Shown here: one piece after another, positions 1 to 9,223 of the stretch
Layout of the letters: every line of letters starts with the position of its first letter
Numbering within the stretch: position 1 is the stretch's first letter
Assembly: GCF_000828715.1 (NCBI RefSeq)
Contig: NZ_AP014583.1
Coordinates: 2,974,001-3,038,000 of the forward strand
Direction: 5' to 3'
DNA length: 64,000 bases
From: Winogradskyella sp. PG-2
GTDB taxonomy: Bacteria > Bacteroidota > Bacteroidia > Flavobacteriales > Flavobacteriaceae
Notes under the pieces: model-generated
Told to the model about the DNA's origin: nothing
The model's input: only the letters and a program-made list of their open reading frames with translations
The model's database searches: none
Translations under genes and position numbers: made by a program

Positions 1-502
1 TGTAGATGTGTTTTGTTGTTGCATCTATACCTAATAATACATGCTTAATTTCAGAATTAGTATCAATAGGGCTCAATTTTACATATTGAATTTTCCTCCC
101 CTTAACATTCTGTATAATATCCATTTTATAAGTATAGCCATCCTCGTAAAAGGATAACATCTTACTAGGTGTAATTGTACTTTCGTCTTCTGTATTATCA
201 GAAGAAATAGTAACCTCTTCATCTTCTGGACTAATAGTATATAAAGTTTTGCCATTAAAAATACGAGTGATACCAAGAATATTAAGTTTATACTTTTCTC
301 CTTCAATGACAACATCACCTCGCGTTTCTTGACTAATATTTTCACTTGTATTACTTAGTTCGTATTTAAAATCTAAGCTGATATTTTTATACGCTTTTAT
401 TTTCTCACTTACTTCTGTTAATAAGCCTTCAGCTTTTGCATCACTTTGTGCAAAACCTATAGCTCCAAATGTAAAAAATGCTATTACAATTAATTTTTTC
501 AT
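1..502 (-). CDS. LolA-like outer-membrane lipoprotein carrier protein (3' end beyond window)
   Basis: The minus strand is open without interruption from an ATG at 500-502 to the left edge, giving 167 codons. It starts MKKLIVIAFFTFGAIGFAQS, a signal peptide cleaved before or after AQS. The body has the alternating hydrophobic strands of the LolA half-barrel, with segments such as ISLDFKYELS, KYKLNILG and KILSF-like strands. LolA carries lipoproteins across the periplasm from LolCDE to the outer membrane. The start lies 19 bases after the ftsK stop; an ftsK-lolA pair is a common arrangement, and this supports the call. The C-terminus is not in the window. A different frame of this stretch is also open but is a shadow of this gene. 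Confidence 0.82.
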   Translation of the reverse strand, partial: MKKLIVIAFFTFGAIGFAQSDAKAEGLLTEVSEKIKAYKNISLDFKYELSNTSENISQETRGDVVIEGEKYKLNILGITRIFNGKTLYTISPEDEEVTISSDNTEDESTITPSKMLSFYEDGYTYKMDIIQNVKGRKIQYVKLSPIDTNSEIKHVLLGIDATTKHIY

Positions 503-521
503 CTTATTTCGTATAATCTTT

Positions 522-2942
522 TTATTGTTTTTCGTTTTCTAATAATTGATCTAAAGCTAATAAATCTGGTACTAATACCTGCCTTGCTTTACTACCTTCA
601 AAAGAACCAACAATTCCTGCAGCTTCTAACTGATCAATAATTCTACCAGCTCTATTATAGCCTAATTTCAATTTTCGTTGCAATAAGGAAGCGGAACCTT
701 GTTGTGCAGTCACAATAATTGTTGCTGCGTCCTTAAACAACTTATCTCTGTCTGAAATATCTATATCAAGATTTGTGCCACCTTCCTCACCAACATATTC
801 TGGCAGTAAATGTGCATCTGGATAAGCTTTTTGTGAACCTATAAATTCTGTAATTTTTTCTACTTCTGGAGTATCAACAAATGCACACTGAATTCGTATT
901 AATTCATTGCCTTGAGTATAAAGCATATCACCACGACCAATAAGTTGGTCTGCGCCAGATCCATCTAGAATAGTACGAGAATCTATCTTACTTGTGACTC
1001 TAAATGCAATTCGTGCTGGGAAGTTTGCTTTAATAATACCAGTTATTACATTAACAGAGGGGCGTTGTGTAGCGATAATTAAATGTATACCAATGGCACG
1101 TGCTAATTGTGCTAGTCTTGCAATAGGCGTTTCTACCTCCTTACCTGCAGTCATTATTAAATCTGCAAACTCATCAACAACCAAAACAATATATGGTAAG
1201 AAGGCGTGACCGTCATTTGGGTTTAACTTTCTTGCTTTAAATTTAGCGTTGTATTCTGCAATATTTCTACAAAATGCATTCTTTAGCATTTCGTAACGAT
1301 TGTCCATTTCTATACAAAGTGAATTTAATGTGTTTATAACCTTTGTATTGTCTGTAATAATAGCATCTTCACTATCCGGAAGTTTTGCCAAATAATGACG
1401 TTCTATTTTATTAAATAAAGTCAGTTCAACCTTTTTAGGATCCACTAATACAAACTTAACTTCTGCAGGATGTTTTTTGTAAAGTAAAGACGTTAAGACA
1501 GCATTTAAACCAACAGATTTACCTTGTCCAGTAGCACCAGCCATAAGCATATGTGGCATTTTTGCTAAATCAACCACAAAGGTTTCATTACTAATAGTTT
1601 TACCAAATGCTATAGGTAATTGCATTTCAGATTTCTGAAACTTCTGTGAAGCAATTACAGAACGCATAGATACTATTGTAGAGTTTTTATTTGGTACTTC
1701 TATACCGATAGTTCCTTTTCCTGGGATTGGTGCAATAATACGTATACCAAGTGCAGCTAATGACAGAGCAATATCGTCTTCTAAGTTTTTGATTTTTGAA
1801 ATTCTAATACCAGCTTCTGGTACAATTTCATAAAGGGTTACTGTTGGTCCTATAGTTGCCTTTATGCTACTAATACCAATTTTATAATTACTTAATGTCT
1901 CAACAATTTTGTTTTTATTCTCTTCAAGCTCTTCCTGATCTATAGAAATTCCTTCATTATCATATTTCTTTAATAAATCTAATGGTGGAAATTGATATTT
2001 TGCAAGTTCTAGAGTAGGATCAAATTGTCCGAAATCTTCAACGAGCTTATCAGCAAGATTATCAGTTTCAGATTTTTCTTCTGCTATTTTCTCAACTTTC
2101 AATTCTGGTTCTTCAATTGTTTCTTCAATAGGCTTCTCTTCAACTTCCATTGTTAATGTTGGAGTCTCAGTTTTAGTCTTAGGTTTAGAGTGTTTGCTAA
2201 TTGTTGGCTCTGCTTTGTCTAAAGGTATCTCAAAAGCAGATTTAATGGCATCAGCTTCATCGGTTAAACTGTTATCAAATACAACAGTTGGTTGTGTCAC
2301 ATTATTTTCGGATTGTAAGTCTTCTTTGAGATCACGCTTAGCTCTATTAAATAGTGTAACAAAAGTATCACCAGTGACTTTAAAACGAATAGCGAGATAG
2401 GCTATAAGACCAAAAAGTAATAATAGTATAGTTCCTATTTTACCTATATAATCTTGAAAAAAATGATTCATTTCGTATCCAATAGTGCCTCCAAGAATAT
2501 CGTATTTGTGTGTAAAGAAACCAAAGAATATAGATAGCCAAATTATGATTAAAGTTCCCCATATCCAATGTTTTGTGAGTTTAGCCTTTTTTAAATTTAA
2601 AGTGACATAAACACCTGAAAGAAAAATTAAACCTGAAAAAATAAATGAAGGAATACCAAAACCTTTAGTTATAAAAAACTCACTTACTACAGCACCTAAC
2701 TGACTTGCCCAATTTTTATAGGCGTCTGAACGTTCTGGGAACGTACTCAAAACACTCTGATCCTCTTTACCAGTAAAAATAAATGACAAGAATGAAATAA
2801 AAAGAAGTACACCAAGAATTATAAGCAGACTACCAAAAACTAGTTTTTGCTGATTTGAAAGCTTAAAAGACGGTTTTTTTAATTTAGATTTCGTCTTTGG
2901 CTTAGCTTTAGTTGTTTTCTTTTTAGTTGTTTTTTTTGCCAT
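522..2942 (-). CDS. ftsK: DNA translocase FtsK (FtsK/SpoIIIE family)
   Basis: The 806-residue protein has a Lys-rich start (MAKKTTKKKTTKAKPK), then four or five hydrophobic segments between about residues 35 and 185, then an acidic Glu-rich linker to about 330. The motor follows. Walker A (AGATGQGKS) lies near residue 466, Walker B (IVLVVDEFADL) near 590, and the C-terminal winged-helix gamma domain (GSASLLQRKLKLGYNRAGRI) at about 740-806. It pumps chromosome dimers through the septum and helps XerCD resolution; the gamma domain would read the polar KOPS sequences. Length and domain order match full-length FtsK. It sits directly upstream of the lolA-like gene and probably shares its transcript. 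Confidence 0.97.
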   Translation of the reverse strand: MAKKTTKKKTTKAKPKTKSKLKKPSFKLSNQQKLVFGSLLIILGVLLFISFLSFIFTGKEDQSVLSTFPERSDAYKNWASQLGAVVSEFFITKGFGIPSFIFSGLIFLSGVYVTLNLKKAKLTKHWIWGTLIIIWLSIFFGFFTHKYDILGGTIGYEMNHFFQDYIGKIGTILLLLFGLIAYLAIRFKVTGDTFVTLFNRAKRDLKEDLQSENNVTQPTVVFDNSLTDEADAIKSAFEIPLDKAEPTISKHSKPKTKTETPTLTMEVEEKPIEETIEEPELKVEKIAEEKSETDNLADKLVEDFGQFDPTLELAKYQFPPLDLLKKYDNEGISIDQEELEENKNKIVETLSNYKIGISSIKATIGPTVTLYEIVPEAGIRISKIKNLEDDIALSLAALGIRIIAPIPGKGTIGIEVPNKNSTIVSMRSVIASQKFQKSEMQLPIAFGKTISNETFVVDLAKMPHMLMAGATGQGKSVGLNAVLTSLLYKKHPAEVKFVLVDPKKVELTLFNKIERHYLAKLPDSEDAIITDNTKVINTLNSLCIEMDNRYEMLKNAFCRNIAEYNAKFKARKLNPNDGHAFLPYIVLVVDEFADLIMTAGKEVETPIARLAQLARAIGIHLIIATQRPSVNVITGIIKANFPARIAFRVTSKIDSRTILDGSGADQLIGRGDMLYTQGNELIRIQCAFVDTPEVEKITEFIGSQKAYPDAHLLPEYVGEEGGTNLDIDISDRDKLFKDAATIIVTAQQGSASLLQRKLKLGYNRAGRIIDQLEAAGIVGSFEGSKARQVLVPDLLALDQLLENEKQ

Positions 2943-2993
2943 TTTATGACGAATTTATTTCGGTAACTCATCCCTACAAAGGGAATCTAAATT

Positions 2994-3767
2994 TTATTTA
3001 TAATTTTTCACTTTATCAGAAACGCCATTAACATAATCTTCAATGATGTTTAGATCTTCAACAAGTTCTGAACCCTTAAATCCATTAATATAAATTGACT
3101 CAATTTTAGAATTATAAAACTCTAAATATTTACTTGCTAACGGTAAATAAGACCAATGCCATTTCTCTAAGTTGTAACCTGTTCTATTTTTGTTTTTCTC
3201 AGTATAAACCTGATGAAATCCAAAGCTATTTGCATGAGTTATCAACCAATTATATTCTGCAAGTCCTTTTCCGCTGTTAAAATACGAATTATTTAAACTA
3301 TTTAGATCGATATCTGTTCCCCAATGATGTCTAGATGTACAAGGCATTGAACTATATTCTAAAATTTTTAATGCACGTGCAATTGGAGTAAGATTCTTAT
3401 ACCTATTCCATTTACGTTCCCAAATAGTTTCTTGTTCTTTGAAATTTCGGGTTCCAGAGATTATTTTTAACTCAATCCCTGCATTTTTTGCTGAATTTAG
3501 CATGCTCACAAAAGCTGTATAGACTTCATTTTTAAGATAAACCTCTTTCGTAGAATGCTTAAAATTTACTTTTACAAATGTTGAATCTTGTTTGTAATCA
3601 AATTTACCTAATACAAAATCTTTTGTGATATAAGGTGTTAGCTTATCTACTGTTTTGGTGCTGTTAATTTGTATTTCAATATTCTCATTTACAATGACAT
3701 GTTTAGTGTTAGTATTTATACTAAAATGTATAAGTATAAAAGAAAAAAGTATGAACAGATTTTTCAT
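2994..3767 (-). CDS. M15-family D-alanyl-D-alanine carboxypeptidase (VanY-like)
   Basis: The 257-residue protein begins with a hydrophobic signal (MKNLFILFSFILIHFS). The zinc-peptidase signature of family M15B is visible: SRHHWGTDIDL at about 143-153 supplies the first His and Asp ligands, and EKWHWSYLP near 203 supplies the general base and last His. An upstream SGTRNFKEQ segment matches the usual S-x-R-x-x-x-Q motif. The expected role is trimming the terminal D-Ala from peptidoglycan stem peptides in the periplasm. It lies between dgkA and ftsK on the same strand, 51 bases before the ftsK start. The substrate is inferred from the family only. Confidence 0.88.
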   Translation of the reverse strand: MKNLFILFSFILIHFSINTNTKHVIVNENIEIQINSTKTVDKLTPYITKDFVLGKFDYKQDSTFVKVNFKHSTKEVYLKNEVYTAFVSMLNSAKNAGIELKIISGTRNFKEQETIWERKWNRYKNLTPIARALKILEYSSMPCTSRHHWGTDIDLNSLNNSYFNSGKGLAEYNWLITHANSFGFHQVYTEKNKNRTGYNLEKWHWSYLPLASKYLEFYNSKIESIYINGFKGSELVEDLNIIEDYVNGVSDKVKNYK

Positions 3768-3838
3768 TATTTATACTTTGGGTATTAGTTTAACAAAATA
3801 TATAAAGAACTAACGTCGTCTTTTATGATTTTGGTATG

Positions 3839-4207
3839 TTATAGTATTTTTGGAAGATAAATAATACCAGCAATAATTACAGCAACAACTGAAGCTATAA
3901 AAACAGCACCAGCCGCAACATCTTTAATTAATCCTATTTTTTTATGATATTCTGGGTGGATAAAGTCAGCAATATATTCTACCGCGGTATTTAAACCTTC
4001 AATACTCATTACCAAACCAATCATAGCAAACTGAACCATCCATTCTGTTTTTGAAATATCAAAATAGAAACCAGTTATGGTTACGATAATAGCAATGAAG
4101 ATTTGTATTTTTATACTAGCTTCAGTTTTTATAAGAATAAGCATACCTTTAAAAGCATAGCTTACACTTTTGAGTCTATTAATAATGAAGGGTTCTTTTT
4201 TTTGCAT
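3839..4207 (-). CDS. dgkA: Diacylglycerol/undecaprenol kinase family (DgkA)
   Basis: The 122-residue integral membrane protein has three predicted transmembrane helices. The family signature SIEGLNTAVEYIADF (E-x-x-N-T-A-x-E-x-x-x-D) lies around residues 68-82 and supplies the catalytic and metal-binding Glu residues. It would phosphorylate diacylglycerol or undecaprenol at the inner membrane, recycling lipid from envelope synthesis. The length is normal. It is on the same strand as the M15 peptidase and ftsK downstream and the thiol peroxidase upstream. The exact lipid substrate cannot be told from sequence. Confidence 0.92.
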   Translation of the reverse strand: MQKKEPFIINRLKSVSYAFKGMLILIKTEASIKIQIFIAIIVTITGFYFDISKTEWMVQFAMIGLVMSIEGLNTAVEYIADFIHPEYHKKIGLIKDVAAGAVFIASVVAVIIAGIIYLPKIL

Positions 4208-4255
4208 AAAAAAGATGATGCTAAACTAGCTGCGACTTTTATAATTTGATAAATA

Positions 4256-4300
4256 TTATTTCAATGCACCTAACGCAGCATTATAGTTTTCTGGTTTAAA
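4256..4300 (-). repeat. In-frame near-copy of the tpx 3' end after its stop codon
   Basis: Directly after the tpx UAG (4301-4303) the same frame reads FKPENYNAALGALK and then UAA. The gene itself ends EPNYDAALDALK. The core P-x-NY-x-AAL-x-ALK is thus present twice in tandem with clear nucleotide drift between copies. This looks like a small 3' duplication or the scar of recombination with a second tpx allele. Readthrough of the UAG would add 14 residues. Confidence 0.75.
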
Positions 4301-4801
4301 CTATTTTAATGCGTCTAATGCTGCATCATAATTTGGCTCATCAGCAATTTCAGAAATCTGCTCATTATGTAAAACTGTTCCGTTTGCATCTATAACAACG
4401 ATACAACGAGATAGTAAGGTTTCAAATGCTCCTGTAGTAAAAGTCAATCCATAATCATCACCAAATTCCCCAGTTTTATAATCAGAAAAGCTTTCTACAT
4501 TTTCAATACCTTCTGCACCACAAAAACGTGCCATAGCAAATGGTAAATCTTTAGAAATACATAATACCTTTGTATTTTCTAATTCACTAGCTTTTTCATT
4601 AAAGGTTCTAATAGATTGTGCACATGTTCCTGTATCTACACTTGGAAATATATTTAAAACTAATCTACTACCATCAAAATCATTATTAGATTTATCTGCT
4701 AAATCTGTTCCAGTGAGCTTAAAGCCTGGTGCTTTACTACCAACTTCTGGTAAATTTCCTATAGTTTCTACTGGTGTTCCTCCTAAAGTTACGTTTGCCA
4801 T
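4301..4801 (-). CDS. tpx: Thiol peroxidase (atypical 2-Cys peroxiredoxin)
   Basis: The 166-residue protein has the Tpx core: FPSVDTGTC places the peroxidatic cysteine at residue 60, and ARFCGAEG places the resolving cysteine at residue 94, the spacing of Escherichia coli Tpx. It reduces lipid and hydrogen peroxides with thioredoxin as donor. The end PNYDAALDALK is a normal family C-terminus. Oddly, the UAG stop is followed in frame by 14 codons that nearly repeat this end (see 4256-4300). The gene is probably monocistronic or read through into dgkA. Confidence 0.95.
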   Translation of the reverse strand: MANVTLGGTPVETIGNLPEVGSKAPGFKLTGTDLADKSNNDFDGSRLVLNIFPSVDTGTCAQSIRTFNEKASELENTKVLCISKDLPFAMARFCGAEGIENVESFSDYKTGEFGDDYGLTFTTGAFETLLSRCIVVIDANGTVLHNEQISEIADEPNYDAALDALK

Positions 4802-4912
4802 TTTTTCGATGTTTTAATTATTGCTAAAAATATGAAAAGTGAGTGTTTTAGTAGAGAATAATAATGTAATATTTTTTATTAACTTAAAACCTCAATTACT
4901 TTGTTAAAAGTT

Positions 4913-7339
4913 TTACCTCAACTCTGCACCAAGTTTAGATTCAAAATTTTTCTGAAGCTTAGACATGATTTTGTCTATTTGCTTATCTGTTAAAGTCTTA
5001 TTTTTATCTTGAAGTGTAAAACTCACAGCATAACTCTTTTTGCCTGCTGGTAGTTTTTTACCTTCATAGACATCAAACAAGTTCACGTTTTTAAGCAATT
5101 GTTTTTCGGTTTGTTTGGCTATAGTATTAATTTCTTCAAAAGAAACACTATGATCTAATAACAAAGCAAAATCTCGTCTAACTTCTGGGTATTTTGAGAT
5201 AGCACTAAACTTTATCTTGTTATGCTGTGCCATATCTAGGACATTATCCCAATTAAAATCTGCGAACAATACAGGTTGAGAAATCCCAAAGTGTTTCAGT
5301 ACTGATTTTTTTACCAATCCAAAATTGACTAAAGTTTTCTTTCCAAGCGTTAAACTTACACCTTCACTAAGTATGTCTAGTTTTGTTGGAGCTGACCTAA
5401 AACGATTTAAACCTAAACGTTGTAAAACTGTTTCAATAGTTCCTTTTAAATAAAAGAAGTCACTAGGAGATGTTGTTGCGTTCCAACGCTCCTCAGTTTT
5501 ATTTCCGGTAACAAATACAGATAAATGCTTATGTTCTTCTCGGTTTTCTGAATATTGGTGATAGGTTTTACCAAATTCAAATAATTTTAAATCGTCACGC
5601 TTTCTATTGATGTTATGAGCAACCGCTTCTAAACCAGAAAACAATAAGGATTGACGCATCACTTCCAAATCATTACTAAGAGGATTTAGCATTGTTACAT
5701 TATGATCTGCATTTAATTGCTCACTTAGCTCTACATATTTTGGAGTTGTTAGAGAATTTGCCATAATCTCATAGAACCCTTGAGATGCTAATTGATTACC
5801 AATAATATTCTGAAGTTTATAATCTTCAAATCGAGATGAATTAGAAATAGAGGCATTTAATTTTTCAGTTGTACCTATATTGTTATAACCATATACTCTA
5901 AGAATCTCTTCAATAATATCTGCTTCGCGCTGTACGTCATTTCTGTACGCAGGTACAGTTAAACCTAAACCAGCTTCGGTAACATTGTTTACTTTAATAT
6001 CTAAAGAGGTTAAAATACCTTTAATAATTTCTCTAGGAATTTCTTCACCAATTAATTTTTTGGCATTTTCAAAACTTAGTCGGACTTCAAAGTCTTCAAT
6101 TTTCTTTGGGTAAGAGTCAGAAATATCACTTGTTATTTCACCACCAGCAATTTCAATTATCAAAAGTGCAGCACGCTTTAATGCATATTCTGTAATGTTA
6201 GGATCTATTCCTCTTTCAAATCTAAAAGACGCATCTGTATTTAAAGCATGACGCTTTGCTGTTTTTCTAATACTAACCGGATCGAAATAGGCGCTTTCTA
6301 AGAAAATATTAGTGGTATTTTCTGAAACGCCAGAATCAATACCTCCAAAAACACCAGCGATACACATTGGTTTTTCAGCATCGCAAATCATTAAATCATC
6401 TTCGTGTAACTCTCTTACAACACCATCTAGTGTTGTAAATTTTGTGCCAGCCTCACATGTCTTAACTTCAACTTTATTTCCAGTTACTTTATGCGCATCA
6501 AAAGCATGGAGTGGTTGACCAAGCTCATGCAACACATAATTTGTAGCATCAACAATATTATTAATAGGAGTTAGGCCTATAGATTTTAGACGATGTTGTA
6601 ACCAACTTGGTGATGTTTTTACTTTAACTCCCGAAATGGTAACACCACAATAGCGTGGGGCTTTTTCTTTGTCTTGCACATCGACATCAATTTTTAATGA
6701 TCTAGTATCAACATGATAAGAACTTACAGAAGGTGTAATTAACTCTACATTCACTTCGTATTGTAATAATCCGGCTTTTAAATCACGTGCAACACCATAA
6801 TGACTCATGGCATCTGCTCGGTTTGGTGTTAAGCCAATTTCAAAGACTTCATCATTTTCAATATCGAAAATTTCTGCGGCAGCAGTTCCGACTACATACT
6901 GGTTATCTAAAACCATAATACCGTCGTGAGATTCTCCAAGTCCTAGTTCGTCTTCTGCACAAATCATTCCATGGCTTTCTTCTCCACGAATCTTACCTTT
7001 TTTAATTTTCCAAGCTTCGCCTTCAGCCGTATAAAGTGTCGTTCCGACAGTAGCAACAGGTACTTTTTGCCCTGCAGCAACATTTGGTGCTCCACATACA
7101 ATTTGTAAATGTGCATCTGCACCAATATTTACAGTAGTTACTTTTAAACGATCAGCGTTAGGATGTTGTTTGCAGGTTAATACCTCACCAACAACGATAC
7201 CTTCTAATCCGCCTTTTACAGATTGGTAGTGCTCTATACCTTCAATTTCTAGACCAAGATCAGTTAATAAATCTCCTGTTTTCTCAGCGTCCCAATCTAC
7301 TTTTATAAACTGTTTAAGCCAGTTGTATGATATCTTCAT
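4913..7339 (-). CDS. pheT: Phenylalanyl-tRNA synthetase beta subunit
   Basis: The 808-residue protein has the full PheT architecture. The EMAP-like tRNA-binding domain lies at about 40-155 (VGEVLTCKQHPNADRLKVT, QIVCGAPNV). B3/4 follows at about 210-400 (NIVDATNYVLHELGQPLHAFD, DASFRFERGID) and B5 at about 410-485. The C-terminal ferredoxin-like anticodon-binding domain occupies about 715-808 (ISKYPEVRRDFALL, SYAVSFTLQD). With PheS it charges tRNA-Phe in the cytoplasm. It is transcribed divergently from the thioredoxin-like lipoprotein, with a TATCTTTG -7 box upstream of its start. Confidence 0.98.
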   Translation of the reverse strand: MKISYNWLKQFIKVDWDAEKTGDLLTDLGLEIEGIEHYQSVKGGLEGIVVGEVLTCKQHPNADRLKVTTVNIGADAHLQIVCGAPNVAAGQKVPVATVGTTLYTAEGEAWKIKKGKIRGEESHGMICAEDELGLGESHDGIMVLDNQYVVGTAAAEIFDIENDEVFEIGLTPNRADAMSHYGVARDLKAGLLQYEVNVELITPSVSSYHVDTRSLKIDVDVQDKEKAPRYCGVTISGVKVKTSPSWLQHRLKSIGLTPINNIVDATNYVLHELGQPLHAFDAHKVTGNKVEVKTCEAGTKFTTLDGVVRELHEDDLMICDAEKPMCIAGVFGGIDSGVSENTTNIFLESAYFDPVSIRKTAKRHALNTDASFRFERGIDPNITEYALKRAALLIIEIAGGEITSDISDSYPKKIEDFEVRLSFENAKKLIGEEIPREIIKGILTSLDIKVNNVTEAGLGLTVPAYRNDVQREADIIEEILRVYGYNNIGTTEKLNASISNSSRFEDYKLQNIIGNQLASQGFYEIMANSLTTPKYVELSEQLNADHNVTMLNPLSNDLEVMRQSLLFSGLEAVAHNINRKRDDLKLFEFGKTYHQYSENREEHKHLSVFVTGNKTEERWNATTSPSDFFYLKGTIETVLQRLGLNRFRSAPTKLDILSEGVSLTLGKKTLVNFGLVKKSVLKHFGISQPVLFADFNWDNVLDMAQHNKIKFSAISKYPEVRRDFALLLDHSVSFEEINTIAKQTEKQLLKNVNLFDVYEGKKLPAGKKSYAVSFTLQDKNKTLTDKQIDKIMSKLQKNFESKLGAELR

Positions 7340-7358
7340 TTGTCAATTAATCAAGTTG

Positions 7359-7366
7359 CAAAGATA
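7359..7366 (-). promoter_or_regulatory. Bacteroidota -7 box upstream of pheT
   Basis: On the minus strand the sequence is TATCTTTG, an exact match to the TAnnTTTG consensus. It lies about 20 bases upstream of the pheT ATG, so the 5' leader would be short. I see no convincing -33 TTTG at the usual spacing. Confidence 0.5.
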
Positions 7367-7455
7367 GTAATTCAGATTAGGCAATGAAATTTGAAATTGG
7401 CTTTTTTATGTAAGGACATTGTTATAATTTCGAACTCAATTGAAAACATATTCTT

Positions 7456-8670
7456 ATGAAAAAAATATTAGTACTTCTGTTAGTCAGTTTAATATGGAAT
7501 TGTGAAGAAGAGAAAAAACAACAAAAGTTAGAAGTTGGAACTTACAGAGCAGTTTTAGAAGTACAAGACAATGAGGAGTTACCTTTTATTTTTGAAGTAA
7601 AGTCACCTAGAGAATTGAATATATATAATGCTGAAGAGGTTATTGAAGTTGATGAAATTGAATACAGAAATGATTCTATTTTTATTAAAGCACCAGTCTT
7701 TGAAGGTTATATAGCTGCTGTTTTTGAAGGTGATAATCTAAAAGGTAGTTTTATAAAAGAAAGTTTAGATCGTATCGTACCATTTAAAGCAATATTTAAA
7801 AATGAAAACCGTTTTGATGCGAAATCTAAGCCTACTCAAAAAGTGACTGGAATATGGGAAATCGTTTTTAGTCCAGAGAGTGAAGACGATGCGTATATTG
7901 CTAAAGGTATTTTTGCACAAGACGAAGAAAAGGTAACAGGTACATTTAGAACCACAACAGGTGACTATCGTTATCTAGAAGGTGTAATGGATGGTAATGA
8001 AATGAAACTCTCAACCTTTGATGGTGCACATGCATTTTTATTTACGGCAAAAGTTTTGGACTCAACTTTAGAGGGTCAGTTCTATTCTGGTAACCATTGG
8101 AAAGAGCCTTTTGTAGCAAAACGAAATGCATCTTACGAATTACCTAGTGCAAATGACTTAACGTTTTTAAAAGAAGGTTACAATAGTGTTGATTTTGTGT
8201 TTCCTAATACGTCTGATGAGTTGGTAGGACTTAAAGACGATCGTTTTAAAGACAAAGTGGTGATTGTGCAGATCATGGGAACCTGGTGTCCTAATTGTTT
8301 AGACGAAAGTAAATACTATGCGGATTATTACAATAAAAATAAAGACAGCGATTTAGAAATTATAGCCTTGGCATTTGAATACGCCAAGGATAAAGAGACT
8401 GCTTTTAGTAGAATAGATCGATTACGATCTAAAATTGGTATTGAGTACCCAATTCTCTTAGCACAATACGGAACATCTGATAAAGCTAAGGCGCAAGAAA
8501 AATTACCAATGCTTAACCATGTGTTGTCTTATCCGACATCTATTTTTATAGATAAAACAGGTAAAGTGCGTAAAATTCATACGGGTTTTAATGGACCAGC
8601 AACTGGTGAAAAATATATAGAGTTTAAAACCGAGTTTGAAGGGTTTGTTGGAGAGTTGTTAGCTGAATAA
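7456..8670 (+). CDS. Thioredoxin-like (TlpA/ResA-type) lipoprotein
   Basis: The 404-residue protein starts with a lipoprotein signal (MKKILVLLLVSLIWNC; lipidated Cys at 16). The N-terminal 230 residues are beta-rich and resemble the DUF4369-like domain often found before thioredoxin folds in Bacteroidota. A C-terminal thioredoxin domain begins near 250 and carries the active site GTWCPNC near 275 (CxxC). An IDKTGKVRKIHTGF segment near the end is typical of TlpA-like proteins. It likely works as a periplasm-facing disulfide reductase anchored in a membrane. The client is unknown. It converges on a broken DUF4440 gene whose stop is only 6 bases away. Confidence 0.85.
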   Translation: MKKILVLLLVSLIWNCEEEKKQQKLEVGTYRAVLEVQDNEELPFIFEVKSPRELNIYNAEEVIEVDEIEYRNDSIFIKAPVFEGYIAAVFEGDNLKGSFIKESLDRIVPFKAIFKNENRFDAKSKPTQKVTGIWEIVFSPESEDDAYIAKGIFAQDEEKVTGTFRTTTGDYRYLEGVMDGNEMKLSTFDGAHAFLFTAKVLDSTLEGQFYSGNHWKEPFVAKRNASYELPSANDLTFLKEGYNSVDFVFPNTSDELVGLKDDRFKDKVVIVQIMGTWCPNCLDESKYYADYYNKNKDSDLEIIALAFEYAKDKETAFSRIDRLRSKIGIEYPILLAQYGTSDKAKAQEKLPMLNHVLSYPTSIFIDKTGKVRKIHTGFNGPATGEKYIEFKTEFEGFVGELLAE

Positions 8671-8676
8671 TATGTA

Positions 8677-9124
8677 TTAGTTGTTTTTAGGAATTGCCAT
8701 GGTGTGATTTGCAATGAGGTAATATTTTCCATCAGCTTCAACATAAGTTCTCATAAAATGATAGGTCGTTGTGCTTGGTCCTCGATCTATGATTGTATAG
8801 CCACTAACGATAGCTGTTGTGCCAGAAATAATTACTTTTACGTCTTTAGAAACTCGAGATTTAGTACTTGTGTTTTTATTCTTAATGTGTCTTTTTACCC
8901 GATTTAAAACAGCAGCTTCATCATCAATCGTATTTGCATGGTTATACCCATATAAAGTCTTCAGCTAATAATGACTCAATAAAATCAAAATTCAATTCTA
9001 ATTGTGCCTTTTCCCATGCAGCATCTAATGTTTTAAGTTTATTGTGGTTGAAATCACTTTCTTGAGTGGATATTGGGACTATTGCTAATCCAATAATAAT
9101 TGTAATTATAGCAAATAGTTTCAT
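8677..9124 (-). pseudogene. DUF4440/NTF2-fold secreted protein, frameshifted
   Basis: The intact 5' part, from ATG at 9124, encodes a signal peptide (MKLFAIITIIIGLAIVPIS) and the start of an NTF2-like fold (LDAAWEKAQLELNFDFIESLLAEDFIW). The frame meets a stop at 8942-8944. The adjacent frame then continues the family without a gap: HANTIDDEAAVLNRVKRH, then VKVIISGTTAIVSGY, then TTYHFMRTYVEADGKYYLIA, ending at 8677. One extra base around 8945-8948 explains the break. DUF4440 proteins are small ligand- or enzyme-like domains with no assignable function here. An upstream in-frame ATG at 9175 would spoil the signal peptide, so 9124 is preferred. Confidence 0.8.
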
Positions 9125-9223
9125 TGGCTTATACTTAGGTGCTAACGAAGTTAAAGTTTTCAAACTTAAAATCAATGAATTAGAAAGTAAAAGAGATTAT
9201 GTTTTATCAATAACTATTAGTTC

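Noticed and set aside
79..345. An 88-codon minus-strand frame
   Set aside because: It is a shadow of the longer LolA-like frame that is open from 502 to the window edge with a signal peptide and family-like strands.
8704..8907. A plus-strand frame opposite the broken DUF4440 gene
   Set aside because: It lies antisense to recognisable family sequence and has no domain or signal of its own.
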